The translations under genes and the position numbers were made by a program. From Steinernema hermaphroditum (lineage: Eukaryota; Nematoda; Chromadorea; Rhabditida; Steinernematidae), in contig CM059621.1 of assembly GCA_030435675.1 (NCBI GenBank), positions 4,464,001-4,528,000 of the forward strand: a stretch of DNA of 64,000 bases. The letters are read 5' to 3'. Shown here one piece after another: positions 11,642-24,728 of the stretch (its first letter is position 1; each line of letters begins with the position of its first letter). The notes below the pieces were generated by a model. The model searched no databases, was not told where the DNA came from, and saw only the letters and a program-made list of their open reading frames with translations.

Positions 11642-12571
11642 TTACGGAGCTAGATACCTTTCTCGCGACACTAACATAACACTAACAACATGTTTCTTGG
11701 AAATCATTCTGATGACAGCTTTTCGATATGGACTTACAAACCCTAAGGTAACAGCACAACTTAGAAAAACGTCAACAAAAGGGAGATGGGCAACGATAGT
11801 AGCTACTAGAGAAGTCAAAGGACTTCTTACATAGACAGCTATACAAAAAACGACAACAGGGATGATGTCAAAAAGAATGGGGAGAGCTGTCAGGATGATT
11901 GTGTTGACGGTGAGATGTAACTGGAGCCGATAGGTAGCTTTGCTGAAAAACGATCTCTGCGATCGAAGAGTCTTTAAGATAAGAAACGCTAAGATGACTA
12001 ATGAACCTGAAATTACTCCAACGGTGCAGGCCAATACAACGATAAAAAAGGTTGGCTCAGTACAAAGCAGCAGATGTTCGTCAACATGTAGTTCTTCAAC
12101 GTTAAATAGGAAATATAGTGAAGAGGTGCACGCAGTCAATGTGCACATGAAATGGACGGCGACGCAGAAGATGCCGCCCCGGGAGGACCGTAAAAAGGAG
12201 CTGAGTTTGGGCGACCTAATCTGAGCGTGACGATAAAAGAAGCACAGCGATAAGGCTGCCATAGCGTTCCCTGTCAGTAGGAAAAACAAGAACGAAAGAG
12301 GATATATCGCAGTAGGATGGAGCTGGATTCCAACTCCAAGAGCTCGAACACATAACTCTCCTGTGTGCAGTACAAAAATAGGCTGAAAGACGACACCAAG
12401 CGTTAGTAGGGCGATGTAGTACCAGAAGCCTATGTTTAGTAAATGATTCCTATACAATCGAAGTGGCGATGGAGACTTCCGAAGAACGATGTAGAAGAAC
12501 AAAGCACCGATAGGCATGATCGATAGCGAACATGCATAATAGAGAGCATGGTCAAGATAACTATCGGACAT
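11642..12571 (-). CDS. Nematode serpentine chemoreceptor (7TM GPCR), intronless
   Basis: A single open frame with seven hydrophobic segments. From the ATG at 12571 it gives 309 residues; an upstream in-frame ATG at 12631 would give 329. The nearer start places MSDSYLDHALYY just before TM1, typical for Str/Srh-type receptors, so I prefer it. TM7 is followed by an SPYRKAVIRM motif and a short tail, the PYR signature of this superfamily. Like the receptor at 701, it has no introns. The frame is intact. Expected role: chemosensory receptor (family knowledge); the ligand is unknown. Confidence 0.75.
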   Translation of the reverse strand: MSDSYLDHALYYACSLSIMPIGALFFYIVLRKSPSPLRLYRNHLLNIGFWYYIALLTLGVVFQPIFVLHTGELCVRALGVGIQLHPTAIYPLSFLFFLLTGNAMAALSLCFFYRHAQIRSPKLSSFLRSSRGGIFCVAVHFMCTLTACTSSLYFLFNVEELHVDEHLLLCTEPTFFIVVLACTVGVISGSLVILAFLILKTLRSQRSFFSKATYRLQLHLTVNTIILTALPILFDIIPVVVFCIAVYVRSPLTSLVATIVAHLPFVDVFLSCAVTLGFVSPYRKAVIRMISKKHVVSVMLVSRERYLAP

Positions 12572-12910
12572 GGAAAAGAAAGTGAGAGTGTTTCCACCTG
12601 GGACTAGTGTCGGCTTTGCGGATCCTTTCACCTGCTGTCTGCTTACGTTTGTTTCTACTAGATGTTAGTTTGTTTAATAGATTTATATACGTGGGTGAGC
12701 GATGGCACCATAGTTCATGAATAGTCACTGGTCAGGGATGTTGACCTTCTGTGTGAAAAAGAGGAAAATTGGTGCTGAATGGACTATGTCAAGAGCAAAA
12801 AAATCTCACCTTCTCATCTCAAAATCTCAGTATCGCCTTCAGTGCTGAGTTTCTGTAACTTTAAACATTTTTTTGGTCTGCATTTACGAAAAACTCACCA
12901 AGGAATGCAA

Positions 12911-13141
12911 TGAGAAACGCTTTTGTCTGGGGCCTTTTTCGACAACCCCTTCATGATGCGCCTCGCCAAGGATACCATACCGTCCGTTCCCACCCGCGTC
13001 GCCACTCAAGTCGCCGAAGAACTTCTGAAAATCCGAAGTCTGATCGGCGGCTGTGCTCCTTCGCTTCAGGCATCAGATTCTTTGTGCTATCCTGGTGGGA
13101 TCTCCTTTTGTGTTCGAGCCTTAATCGTTCAGTATCATTAA
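12911..13141 (+). pseudogene. Isolated coding-like fragment of unknown gene
   Basis: The frame at 12914-13141 reads GAFFDNPFMMRLAKD and an amphipathic stretch before degrading; a TGA stop sits just upstream at 12911-12913. No start, splice acceptor or paralogue was found, so it may be a gene relic or chance coding. It ends about 170 bp from the 3' end of spc-1. Confidence 0.25.
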
Positions 13142-13315
13142 AAATTGCAAAATTTATTACGACAACTGTGCGTGCGTTACATTGCTAATCTACAAGTAGA
13201 ATACATAGGATAGAAATCAAAAGCGTAAAGGGTTCCTCAGCGTTGGCAGTCGCGATCAGCAAAGGGAATAACTTAAGGATCGGGGGGTACTCGTGGACGA
13301 AGAAACGAAGGTTCT

Positions 13316-16300
13316 TTAGCTCTGGAACAGGTTGTGCACGAACTGCTCGTAGTCGAGCGCGCCAGGGATCGAACGGCCGGAGATCGCGTCGGTGTACGGC
13401 TTCATCCTCTTGATACAGTACTCCGCTTGTTCGGGCGTAAGGTTCTGAAACAGACACAGATATATGCGGGTGGGAAAATGACTCTCTTACAGCGTAAAGT
13501 TCTTCGGCAGTGACGTACGGCCTGAACTCTTTGCTGAGGGCTCGGAAGGCGCTTTCGATTTCTTCGGACGATTGGATGTTTTCCGTTTCTCTGCTGATCA
13601 TGAACGCCATGTATTCTTGAAGGGTTACGTAGCCATCGCTGGAAAAGGGATTGATGAAATAAGTGAACAGTGTCGATCAGGGCTTACCGATTAGGATCAA
13701 CAATGTCCAGGATTCGTTGGAACTCGGGCTCAGGTTGGCCTTCGTCGACCATTGGGAGATCGTAACCGAGGGCGCGAAGACAGCTCTTGAACTGCTGATG
13801 GTCAAGACGTCCAACCTTCTCCTGCAAAGGCAACATTGAGATATCGGGCAAGGTGTCGCACTGAGGTACCTTGTCGTAGTGCTTGAACATCATAGAGAAT
13901 TCACGGAGCGCCTCCTCGGTAACTCCCGATTGGTTGCGGGCCTGGATCTGCTGCTCCAGGTTGTGCTGCATGCGCATCGCCAGCTGGTCAAGCTGATCCC
14001 AGGCCTGCGCCAAGCCGACAGTCGAGTGCTCCGTGTAGCGATTGTCGAGGATGAGGTGCTCCTCGAGGAGAGCACCGAGGTCCTCGATCTTCTTCAGACG
14101 GCTCTTCTGCGCGCGGATCTCCTGCGCCTTGCGCTTCAGCAGGTCGAGTTGGTGCTCCAGGGCTCCAGTCGCCTCCATCATCTCGGCGCGGGTCTCCGCC
14201 AGCCACTGATGGAACGCGTTGGCCTCCTTGGCGAACTCCCGACGGAGCTTGTCGTTGTCCTCCTGGCGTCGGTTCTCCTTCTGCAGCTCACCTTCGCGTT
14301 CCTTGATGATCTTCTGCAGGTTATGCCAGGTTTCATGCAGGGCGTCCATGGTGAACCACGTGTACGGGTTGGGTCCGACGTTGTAGGACTTGATCTTGGC
14401 GTCGAGCTCTTGGAGCTGCTTGAAGTCCTCCTCGGCGGTAGCTAGGGACTTGTGGAACTCAGCATGAGCTTCGCGGAGGGACTTGATCTCCTCGAGAGAG
14501 TTGCAGCGCACCGGATCGGTAAGATCCTCTTCGGCGTTCTCGAACCACGAGTTGAAGGCGGAGGCCTTCTTGGCGAAGGTCAAGTAGAGCTCTTCGATCT
14601 TCTTGAAGTTCTCCTGAGCGCGAAGGAGCTTCATGCGACGGGCTTCCGAGTTGGCGAGCAGCTGCTGCCAGCGGGCGATTACGGTAGCGTGACGGCTCTC
14701 GATGTTGGGCGACTGTTGGTGCTTCGCGTTGACAAGTTGGTCCTTGAGTTCGGTGACTCGCTGGATTCCTTCGTGCTCGAAGGCGTTGAGACCGGCATCG
14801 AAGGCCTCCTGCTTGGTCAGCAGCATCTGCACCGAAGACAGATCGCGACCGTAGTCGTCGGAGCGCACCTGTTGCTCTTTCTCGGCGATCCAACTCTCGA
14901 CAACGTCGCACTTCCACATGAACTGCAGATAGGCGCTGTTGTCGCGGAGACGCTGCAGACGGCGACGCGCCAACTCTTCGATTTCGGACAGACGCTGACG
15001 GAGCTGGTCAAGGCGCTGACGGATCGAAGGAGCGTTGTGGTTGCCGGCATCGATGAGCTTCTGGCCCTGCTCCATGAGTTCCTGGACGCGCTGTTGATGC
15101 ACGTCAAGGTCGACTTCGAAGGTGTCGTGCTTCTTGAGAAGACCGAGGACGGCGGCCATGTTCTCGCCGAAGTTGTCGCTCGAGAGGATCTGCTGCTTCT
15201 CGTTCATCCAGGCTTCTTCTTCTTCGACCTTTCCAATGAAGTTCTGATAGTCTTCGGACTCTCCGAGTCGCTGGTGGCGACGGCCAGTCAGCTTGCGGAT
15301 CTCCTCCCAGCTCTCTTCAAGAGCGTCGAGGCGGCGTTGGATATCGGGAGCGGCTGTGTCGTCGGCCTGAAGGAGCTCGAAGCCCTTAGTCTTGACGCAA
15401 GCGACCTGCGGCTCATGAGAGGCAAGCTCCGTGTCAAGACGACGGTGCTTGCGGCGGAGATTCTGGACGCCAGTAAGATCGCGTCCGTAGTCATCGCTGG
15501 AGACGAGCAGCTTCTTTTCCTTGATCCATGACTCCTCGTCGTCGACGTCGCGGAAGAACTGGTGTACGGTAATCGCCTTGTTCAGTTTGTCGCGGCGGAC
15601 ACCGGCCAAGTCCTTGACACGGGCATAGCGATCGTTGATGGCACGACGACGACCCTCGATCTGGTCCTGGTCGAACTGCTCCGATTCGAGGAGGGAGTCG
15701 GCTTGGTTGTTCATCTCGGCGACGCGGTCGGCGTGCGCGTTGATGTCGGCTTCGAGGAGCTGGTGCTTCTTGAGGAGGTTCTCGATCGAGGCAAGGTCTT
15801 TGCCGTAGTCATCGCTTCCAAGAAGCGTCTCAACTTCTCCGAGCCAGAACTCGAGATCCTTCACAGCGGCCATGAACGACTTCTGCTTGTTGGCCTCCTT
15901 GAGACGGTGCGACTTCTCAGTGGTCGTCTTCACCAAGAGCTCCCACTGGTCGTTGAGGGCCTTGAGGCGATGCGAAACGGCATCTTCTCCGCCGCCACAT
16001 TTCGACGCGTCGATCAGATTCTGACCGGCAGAGATAAGAGTGGCAATGCGGTCGGCGTTGGCACTGAGTTCCGCTTCGAAGGCCTGCTGCTTCTGGTGCT
16101 TCTGCTGGATGTGGGTAGGGTCGCGGTAGCTCTCCTCCTGCGCGATCTGGAACTTCTCGGCGATCCAGTTCTCCACTTCATCGGCGTCGCGCGAGAACTG
16201 CTGCAGAGTTTGCGACTCTCCGAGTTTCGAGCGCTTCTCAATGAGGGCGGACTTCAGGCGCTCCCAACGGTCGAGGATCTGGTCGCGCTTGTCGGCTACG

Positions 16301-19300
16301 GCCTTGCCGTCGTAGTGGTCGTTCTGGATGAGCTGGTTGGCGAATTGGCTTAAAGCGGAAATCTTCTCCTGCTGCGAAGCGATGGCCTTGTCGAAGTCCT
16401 CGTGCTTCTTAATCAGCGACTCGACGTTATCGCCGGCCTCCTCGTCTTGGTTGAGGAAGGCTTCGCGAGCCGACATCCAGGTGTCGGCCTGTTCGCAGTC
16501 ACGGTAGAAGAGCTGCAGCTCGAGGCATTGGTCAAGAATCTTGCGGCGCGCGATCCATGCGTCCTCGAGGCGGCGGCGAGCGTCTTGGACTTCATCAAGG
16601 CGTTGGCGAACATTGTCGCTCGCGTAGTGGTTGGCGTTGAGGAGCTGGTTTCCGAATTGATCGAAGGCCTGAAATGAGTGGTGTATAAAAGAAGTGAATG
16701 TTGATACAGTGATCTGCAAAGAGCGTCATTTCCTAAGATTTCCCTTCCATTCCCAGCTCAAAATAGAAGTTCCTTTTGTATCGATTTTTCATAAGATGCT
16801 TACCTGGAAAGTAGCAGCACGAGAGTCGATCTCGGTGCGGTACTCCTGGTGACGCTCCAGAAGCGCTTCGGCGCCAGTAACGTCGTTGGCGAGCTCGTCA
16901 GAGCTGACAAGGCCATTCATGGCGGCGATCCACTGCATCAAGTCGCGGTAGTCGCTGAGGAAGCGCTGATAGTCGTAGCTATCCAACAGCTTCTCCTTGC
17001 GATTGTTAGCCTTTTGGGTAAGACGCTGCCATTGCTCGTTGATCTGGCGCTGCAGATCGTAGATCTGCTCAGCGGCCTCGGGATGCGTCTGACGAAGCTT
17101 GTTGGCCTTCTCGTCCAGGGTCTTGATCTTATCGCCAAGAGCGGCCAGGTCGCGCTCCACTCCTTCGTGCTTGCGTTGAAGAGCCTGCACGGAACGGAGA
17201 TCGCGGCCGAAGTCGTCCGAGTCGAGGGCCTCGTCCTTCTCCTGGATCCAGTCGCGAGTCTCGTCGATGTCGCGGTGGAAACGCTGGACTTCGTGGGCGG
17301 AACCGAGCTGCTGCTCACGCTGCTCCGTCTGCTCCTCGAGAGCGCGCCAACGGGCGTTGAGGTCTTCGATCTGCTGACGGATTCGGACGGCCGTTTCCGT
17401 TTGACCAACGGAAGTGGAGGTCAACGCAGTGGCGATCTGGTTCATCTCCTGGAGGCGCACCTCATTGGCCTTGAGGTCTCCCTTGAAGTCGTCGAACTTC
17501 TTCTGCAACACTTCAACTTGCTCAAGGTCTTGGCCGATCTCCGATTGGGCGGCTACGGCTTCGCGCGAGCGAATCCATTCGGCGAGGTCGTTAGCCTCGC
17601 GAAGAAGCTGGTAGCCCTTGCAGGCCTCCTCGAGCTTGCGCTTGCGGGTCTCGCCGAGAAGTCCGAGCTTGCGGTATTGGTCTTCGATTTCGGTCTGTTT
17701 CGCGCCGATAGACGACGGCGCTCCAGAGGGTTGGAACTGCGCAGCTCCAGGCTCAACGCGCTTCACGTAGGCGGCGGGGACGAATCCTTGGCGATCGTTC
17801 ACCTCGACCTTCCACCAGTCGTTGTTGGTGGCATTGAGGAGAGTGAGGATTTCACCCTTCTTCATCGAAACTTCACGAGGCGACTTCTCGGTGTAGTCGT
17901 ACAGGGCCAGAACGCACTCTTTTCCCATTAGTCCGCCGGCGCCGGGATGCTCTTGGTACTTGCATTGGCTGGCAGCCTTACGCAACTCCTCGATGGTCGA
18001 CTTGAATGCGTCCAAGTCACTGAGAAGGGCACGGTGCTTCTTAAGGAGAGCTTCGGCGCTGTCTTCATCTTTTCCATAGTCCGTACTTCCCACAACGGGC
18101 TCCTTTTCACGCATCCACGACTCGGCCTCATTGGCGTCAGCCAGGTACTGGTGTGCCTGGAGCGAGTCGTTGAGCTCTTGGCGACGCTTGTCGGCCTTTG
18201 TCTTCAGGGCGCGCCAGTTGTCACGAAGCTGGGCGAGCTTGTCACGGATATCAGGGGCCAAGAAATGACCCTGCTGAATCATATCATCGGCAGCCTGTCC
18301 GACAGCCTCCACCTGAGGTTCGTGATTTTGGATCTCAGCGATGAGAGCCTGCTGCTTCTTGATGAGATTCTGGACGCCGATAAGGTCGCGACCACGGTTC
18401 GTGCTCGTCGCGATCTGCTCCTTCTCGCGGATCCAGGCGAGTTCGTCGTCGATGTCACGGAAGAGCTGGTTTCCATGGTGGGAATCTTGGAGTTTTCCCT
18501 TACGGCGCTCCAGAGGGTTGCGAAGGGCCACGTAACGCGATTCCAGGGCTTGCTGCTTCTGGAGGATAGCGGGCGAGTCGAAATGGTCGTCGTCACGGAA
18601 CTGTTCGGCCTGCTGGCGGATGGCGTCGATGCGGTCCTGATGCGCGTTGAAATCGCTCTCCAGGAGAGCCTGCTTCTTTTGCAGGTTCTGCACAGAGATA
18701 AGGTCCTTTCCGAAATCCTCTGAGGCGATTTGGCCTTCGAGTTCGCCCAACCAGAGCTCGACCTCCTCGATGTTGCGGTTGAAGAGCTGTTGCTCGGCGG
18801 CGTCATTCAGCTTGTTACCCTTGCGGGCAGTGGCGTCGACGAGCTCGTCCCAGAGTGTAGCGACCTAAAGAAAGTTGAGTTTACCCTGCTTCATCAACGT
18901 ATAAAGGATACAAACCTGGTCAAGGCGCTGCTGTACGTTGTCTTTCGCGTAGTGATCGGCGTTGATAAGGTCGGCTCCAGTGGAGTTGATCTCATCCAAG
19001 CGGTTACGGTTGGCCTTAAGCTCCTGCTCAAAGTTCTGGTGCTTCTGCAACTTTCCACGGATGTTGGTGGGGTCAAGATAGCTGTCGTCCTTGGCCGTCT
19101 TCAGCTTCTCGTTGATCCATCCGACCATTTCGTCACAGTCACGCTCGAACTGCTGCACACGGTAGGAGTCCTGGAGACGAGCGCGACGGGCATCGGCACG
19201 TGCCTTCAACTGGCGGCGACGCTCCAGCAGAGCCTCACGGCGACGAGCGACGTCATCAGCGGCGTAGTGCTGTCCTTGGATCAGCTTCGTGGCGAACTCG

Positions 19301-21695
19301 TCCAAGGCGCGAATTTTCTCTTCCTGCGCAGCCAGACTCTTCTCGAAGTCCTCGTGCTTCTTGATGAGAGACTCAACGGAATCGAGCGAGTCGCCAAGGT
19401 CTTCGTTGGCCAAAAAAGCTTCCTGCTTGGTCATCCAAGTTTCGGCTTGATCGGTGTCACGGTAGAACAGCTGGAGGTCCATGCACTGCTCGTAGAGGAT
19501 GCGGCGCTCCTCCCAGAGAGCCAACAGAGCGGCCTTCTCACGGGCCAGTTGCTGCAGCTTTTCCGTTACTTCGTCCGACTGGGGAATGCCCTCGTCGAGA
19601 AGCTTTTGGCCAGCTTCGGCCGTTTGGTTGATCGAATCCTCGCGGGCGTCAATCTCTCCCTTGTGCTCCTGATGAGCTTCGAGAAGGGCCTCGGCACCGG
19701 CAACATCCTTTGCCAGCTCATCGGCAGATATAAGTGCCGACATGTCGGCGATCCAGCCGCAGAGATCGCGGTGGTCGGCCAAGAAACGGTGCAGGTTGTA
19801 GGCGCGGTCGAGACCTTCCTTGCGGGCCTGGGCTTTAGCCTTCAGCGCGGCCCATTGGTTTTGGGCTTCTTCCATCTTCTGCTGAATGGCGTCAGCACGC
19901 TCGGGGTGCTTAGCGGCGAGGTTTTCGGAATCGGTGAGAAGTTGTCCCATCTAAGAAGATGTTGTTGCCTGAGAAATATAGATGCTTGACGCTACCTTAG
20001 ATTCCAAAGCTGCGAGATCGCGTTCCGTTCCCTCATGCTTGCGCTGAAGAGCCTGGACGTTGTTGAGGTCGCGACCATAGTCATCAGAGGAGAGGGCGGC
20101 GTCCTTCTCGCCGATCCAGGCGAGAGTCTCGTCGATGTCGCGGTTGAAGCGTTGGACTTCGTGCGCTCCATAGAGGCCTTCACGTCTATAAAAAGGCAGA
20201 AATGAATACGTGTAGTCACGGTTCAATACTACCTCGTAGCGGCGAGGGTGTTCAAGCGATGCCAGGCCTCGTTAACCTCATCCTTCTTGTTCAGGATCTG
20301 ATCCTGCTCGGTGTGTCCCTCTTCGATCAACTTATCGGCAGCGGCATTCACCTCCGTGATACGGTAATGGTGGTTCTGCAGCTCCTTGAGGAACTCCTCG
20401 AACTTGCGCTGGAGGACCTCAACGTGCTCCAGGTCCATTCCAAAGTCTTCAGCGGTCACGAAAGTCTCCTTGTCGCGAATCCAGTAGAGGACCTCGTCGC
20501 ACTGACGAAGGAACTGGAGCAACTTCAGCGCCTGCTGCAGCTTAATTCCCTTGTCCTTGAGTTTGAAGAAGAGTTGATCCCACAAGGCGTGGAGCTCTTC
20601 AAGGCGCTTCTGTAATACGGTAGCCGTGCTTAACCCTTCATGGCCAGCGGGCTTACTCTGATCTTTTCACTTTCGAAATGTCCATGTTGGATCATGTCGT
20701 TTCCGGTCTTGTCAAGCTTGGAGATGGCGTTTGAGTGTGCCTGGACCTCGGCCTCGAAGGCTTCATGTTTTTGGATCTTCGCCTGCAATGTGATCCCGTC
20801 AGTACTGTATAGTTAATCCCCAGTGCATTACACCGCCTGGAATGCGGGTCGTCGGTCAAGGTCTCAATCGCCGGCGCCTGCGGTGGCGGCCTTGGCCCTT
20901 CGGATATCGATTTTAGCTGGGGCGGCGATAGCCATCCGACCCGGGGGTGTGAAGGCTTAGTGAGCAGCCATCGGGACCCATATGGCCCTCAATTGGTTTC
21001 GCAATTCTGCGATGTTATCACGAAGCACTGGAAGGGTCGCGCGGCTGTCCCTGTGCAAAGGCTGTGTTAACAAACAAAGGCCCGGGAAGGATGGCTGTAT
21101 TGATTTTGGAAATTTGATTTGGAACGCTTCGATTGGAACGGCATATTTGTGGGTACCATTGTGGCTATGAAAAGATCAATTAATGCAGATTTTCAGTATG
21201 GTTCAAAGAGGAATTGCTGAATACAAGAAGTAACTTAATCCAGCTCCAATCTAGTGTCATAGAACGACTTCATTTTCATGATCAATCGATGCATGTCTTT
21301 ATCTGACACCCCTGGAATTTCCAATGTTTTTCCTACCCCCACCATCAGTTCGTTCGATCTTCTGCCCCAAAGTCCAAACGACAACTAGCTGAGCAAACAA
21401 ACAAATCGTGTACCTGGAGATTGGTGGTGTCCTTGAACGACTCCTCCGAAGCGGTCTGCAACTTCTCGAGGATCCAAATCTCGAGCTCGTCGGCATCACG
21501 CTTGAAGTAGGCAAACTGACGTGCCTCCTCAAGACGGTCACGCTTGTTCTTCGCGTAGCCTTTGAACTGCGAGTAGTGACCGAGGACCTCGGTACGACGG
21601 CTCTGGATGTCGTCGGCCGTCTCGAGAATCTTGATCTCCTGGGGCGGCGGCACTTCGAGCACCGGCTCCGGCGGCACTCCTTGCTGGTCTGACAT
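13316..21695 (-). CDS. spc-1: Alpha-spectrin
   Basis: Ten exons: 21695-21414, 20782-20657, 20609-20233, 20185-19996, 19950-18916, 18864-16804, 16668-13870, 13821-13688, 13638-13491 and 13444-13316. They sum to 7281 nt (2426 residues plus stop), very close to C. elegans SPC-1. The protein is a chain of about 106-residue spectrin repeats with W-ExE and DLxxVQxLxxKH motifs. An SH3 domain (ALYDY...WWKVE...GFVPAAYV) sits near residues 983-1035, and EF-hand repeats near residues 2260-2426 end in [10 protein letters not shown]. Role: with beta-spectrin it forms the submembrane cytoskeleton tetramer that supports cell shape and muscle and neuron integrity. The 48-nt intron 13822-13869 has no stop and would otherwise add 16 residues in the first EF region. 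All joins keep frame. Confidence 0.95.
20783..21413 (-). other. Large first intron of spc-1
   Basis: At 631 nt this is by far the longest intron of the gene, with a GC-rich core near 20860-20960. First introns of this kind can hold enhancers or small RNAs, but no recognisable RNA gene was found. Confidence 0.5.
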
Positions 21696-21699
21696 CCTT

Positions 21700-23750
21700 C
21701 TTCTCTTTTCCTGTTTGTGTGGTCGAATAAGTTAAAAGTAGTGTTGGCGGCGAGAAGGAAAGGATGAGTGGACGCCTGGAATGGCAAAAATTTGAAATTC
21801 CGATGCGTGGAAGGAGCGCGCCGCGGCAGCGAGTGATGCACGACACAATTGATAACGATCGCGGAGCGGAGTGTTGGGATGGAAGTGGTGGTGGCGCTGC
21901 TGGACTGCGAGGTTCTCGGCGATTGCGTAAAGGCCGCGAAAGGAGCGAAGACATGCGGAGCGCATGCATGATTGGAGGCGGTGGCGACAGATTTGTCAAA
22001 ATGCAAACAGACGGATGACGAGCGGAAGTGAGCGGCAAAAATGAGGTCGGAAGGGATTGATTCGGAGTCCAGGGGCTTAGGGGAGGGGGAGACGTGGGCT
22101 TATGGCCCTTGAAAGGCATAACAACTGCTTAGGAGCGGCGTGGAGTGGGAAATGAATAAGGAATGAGATGGGGGTTATGGGCCTCGAGGGGATTCAGAGG
22201 GTTTCAACTGAAGTGGCAAAACTGGGACTGGATAGTAATCATGAACGTAGCGTTCAGAAGAAGCCTTAAGAATAATAACAAAGAAGGGTAGAGATAGTTG
22301 ATGAGGTAGTTGAAGGCTCGAGGTATCGTTATTTTTCGATCCATACATCGCCTGTATCGTTACTAGTCTGATTCTAAGTGTGCAATCCTGTAATGGGCGT
22401 GATTTAAACGTGGCATGGAGAGATACCCTTATGTGTGGGATTGCAAAGACGGATTATAGTAGAACCGGTTGCATGAAGTCTGAATTGGAAATGAGGTTCG
22501 ACCGCTTTCACAACTTGCTGTCGATAGAAATGAATCGAATAAAGACGTTTGTGCGGAAGACGGAATGCTCATATCGATATCCCTCTCCTACGACTGGACA
22601 TAACACATTCGCCGCTCAGAAATCCTGACACGAAAGCGGCACTACAGCAATATGTTTGGCCTATGATTCACCAAGGAACCTCCGTTTGAAAGAAATGCAT
22701 GCGCCCAAGAAGTGGGAATACGCACTTCCAATTTAGCAGTGCGAAAGGTCGCTGATAAAGTCACGCTCGCAAGCCATGACGTAAACAACGATTTCGCGCT
22801 ATGCAAGCCGTGATGAATTCCAAACCGGAATAGGAGCGTTCGATTTGAAAAAAAGTAGTGATGGCGAAGTAGACGGGTCGAAGAGTGGTTTTTTGAATGA
22901 AGCAAGGGAAATATCCCAATGCCAAACAGAAACGAGCCATCTTCTGCTCACAGTTGAGTTGATGGGTTTAAGAGCTAGATCACTTGTTTGTTGGACCACT
23001 GGACCAAGGATCTAACTAGTTAATTTAGACCTTATTTGAATTTGGACACATACACTGATCGATTGACAAAGAGTTCGAAGGTCTTTCAGAGGGTCAAAGA
23101 GGGAAAACGTGCATTAGTGAAGGTGAACAACAGGTGAACTATTTACTCCAAACAGCTGAACACCTTAGTCACCTAAAAATGGAACTCACAGGACCCCCAG
23201 TGCAGAGAGATTCAGAAATCTGCCCCCGGCTGGAAGTGGAAGAGTGCAGTACACGCAACAGAAGCGTCGTTTATTTGTTGCAGCGTGGTGGAGCGGGGCG
23301 CTGCGACGAGTGAGGACGCCAAGCGGACGCATTGCACGGCGAGTCAATGTCGAGGGGTGCGCCCGCAGCATCCCTCCGCGTTGGGTGTGCAGAGAGAGAA
23401 GAAAAGGGAATCAGGCCGAGCGAGAGCAGTTGTTCGCTGGGCGCGCGCGCGGATCGATGAAGGGCGCGACGACGCGAGTAGTAGTCCTCTGCCGTCGTCG
23501 CCGCGGCCTGCATATGCAGAATTATTTCGGCGCGAGCCTAGCACTCAACCGACCGTAAACCGGAAACAAGTGTCATCGCCGCTAACCGAGCGATCAGCCC
23601 CAATTTGAATTTCAAATTGATTTACAGTTTCAAATGGGCGTATGTGTGATGTTTCATCGTTTGGTTTTTGTAAACACGAAAGTGTAGATGTTCTTCGCCG
23701 TATGTTTGCACAGAGCAAGTTTATATGCATTTCAGAGAACAGTGAAAACG
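21700..23750. other. Upstream region of spc-1, no gene
   Basis: The presumed 5' regulatory region. Around 23285-23520 it is strongly GC-rich with many CG dinucleotides. Frames here are short and have arginine/serine-rich random composition; none has splice support. Confidence 0.4.
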
Positions 23751-23751
23751 T

Positions 23752-23824
23752 GCCGCCATAGCTCAGTCGGTTAGAGCGTGGGTCTAATAAGCCCAAGGTC
23801 GCAGGTTCGACCCCTGCTGGCGGC
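23752..23824 (+). tRNA. tRNA-Ile (anticodon AAT)
   Basis: A complete cloverleaf of 73 nt plus a discriminator A at 23825. The acceptor arms GCCGCCA and TGGCGGC pair. The D arm contains GCTCAGTCGGTTAGAGC and the anticodon arm TGGGT-CTAATAA-GCCCA has anticodon AAT. The T arm is GCAGG-TTCGACC-CCTGC. The A and B boxes for RNA polymerase III are intact and there is no intron. CCA is not encoded, as expected for a eukaryote. Confidence 0.95.
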
Positions 23825-23829
23825 AAATA

Positions 23830-24637
23830 TTTTACTTCAATCTGTCACGTTCAATGCTAAACGATAGTCCGTAGATCATAGAAGCATAAACGTCCTAAAA
23901 AAGTGGCCGTGGCCTTAGCCGTGTTTAAAGCAAAAAGAGAACAGAGATGAGTCGTGTGTTCATAGTTGACACATATGTCGTAATTTTTGAGCCGTACGAT
24001 TGACCAGTGGTTTGTTACTCTGTCTTGATAAATTATTAGGTCGGGCTATGAATGACCTTTGATCCGTTTCTTCTTTGTTGCGGGAAACTGTGCTACGCCT
24101 TATGAGTCGCCTGCGCCCTGTTTAACTATTTGTGTCGCGAGCTCTTGCACCGTAGGCTCCTGTGTCGCGGGCTTGTCACAGTGCCCTTATTTCGGGACCC
24201 ATGTGTCGTGAAGGCAGTCGTCTCTGCTCCGATCTTCCTGCTTTTGGATGTTATATCCCGTTTGTGATAGTTTTAGGACGAATTCGACGTATCGTTTTAC
24301 ATGAAATATGATAACCAGTGAGCTTCACTTTGTAGCATAAGACTTTATTTGGGGAGAAAGCGAGGATGAGGTTCTGTCATGTGCGCTTGACAAAATATCG
24401 TTCAGGCTGCGCCCGAATAACTCAGTTTTTGCTCCGTGTGTGTGCGTCGCGTATTCATTCTTTCTGAGACGCACGCGCGTCCTTTTGAGCCGTTCGTTGG
24501 AAACGATTTTTCCTCGCGTGTGCGCTTCAAACGTGTGAAATGTGCCTTTCTTTCGAATAGAGCATTTGATAAAAGTAGGAATAGTTGGGAAGCGGATCAA
24601 TCGTAATCTAAGCGTCTGTCGCATGCAGTATGTTGCG
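23830..24637. other. Intergenic, nothing recognised
   Basis: No supported gene. Short TGTGTCG-like motifs recur around 24120-24210 without forming a regular array. Confidence 0.4.
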
Positions 24638-24728
24638 CAAATGGCTTCTCAATCGATCCAAACATAACCATATGCTACTCTCCAAATTTTGGCAACACGC
24701 TAAATGGCTCATCGCGAAAATACGTGTG
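24638..24728 (+). repeat. 90-bp direct repeat, copy 1
   Basis: It matches 25150-25242 with a few substitutions and small indels; the shared core includes TGCTACTCTCCAAATTTTGG and TGGCTCATCGCGAAAATACG. The copies lie about 510 bp apart in the same orientation, upstream of the MADF gene. Confidence 0.7.

Noticed and set aside
13684..20615. Long plus-strand frames over spc-1 (up to about 420 codons)
   Set aside because: They are antisense shadows of strongly coding GC-biased exons; their Leu/Val/Glu-rich composition mirrors the spectrin codons.
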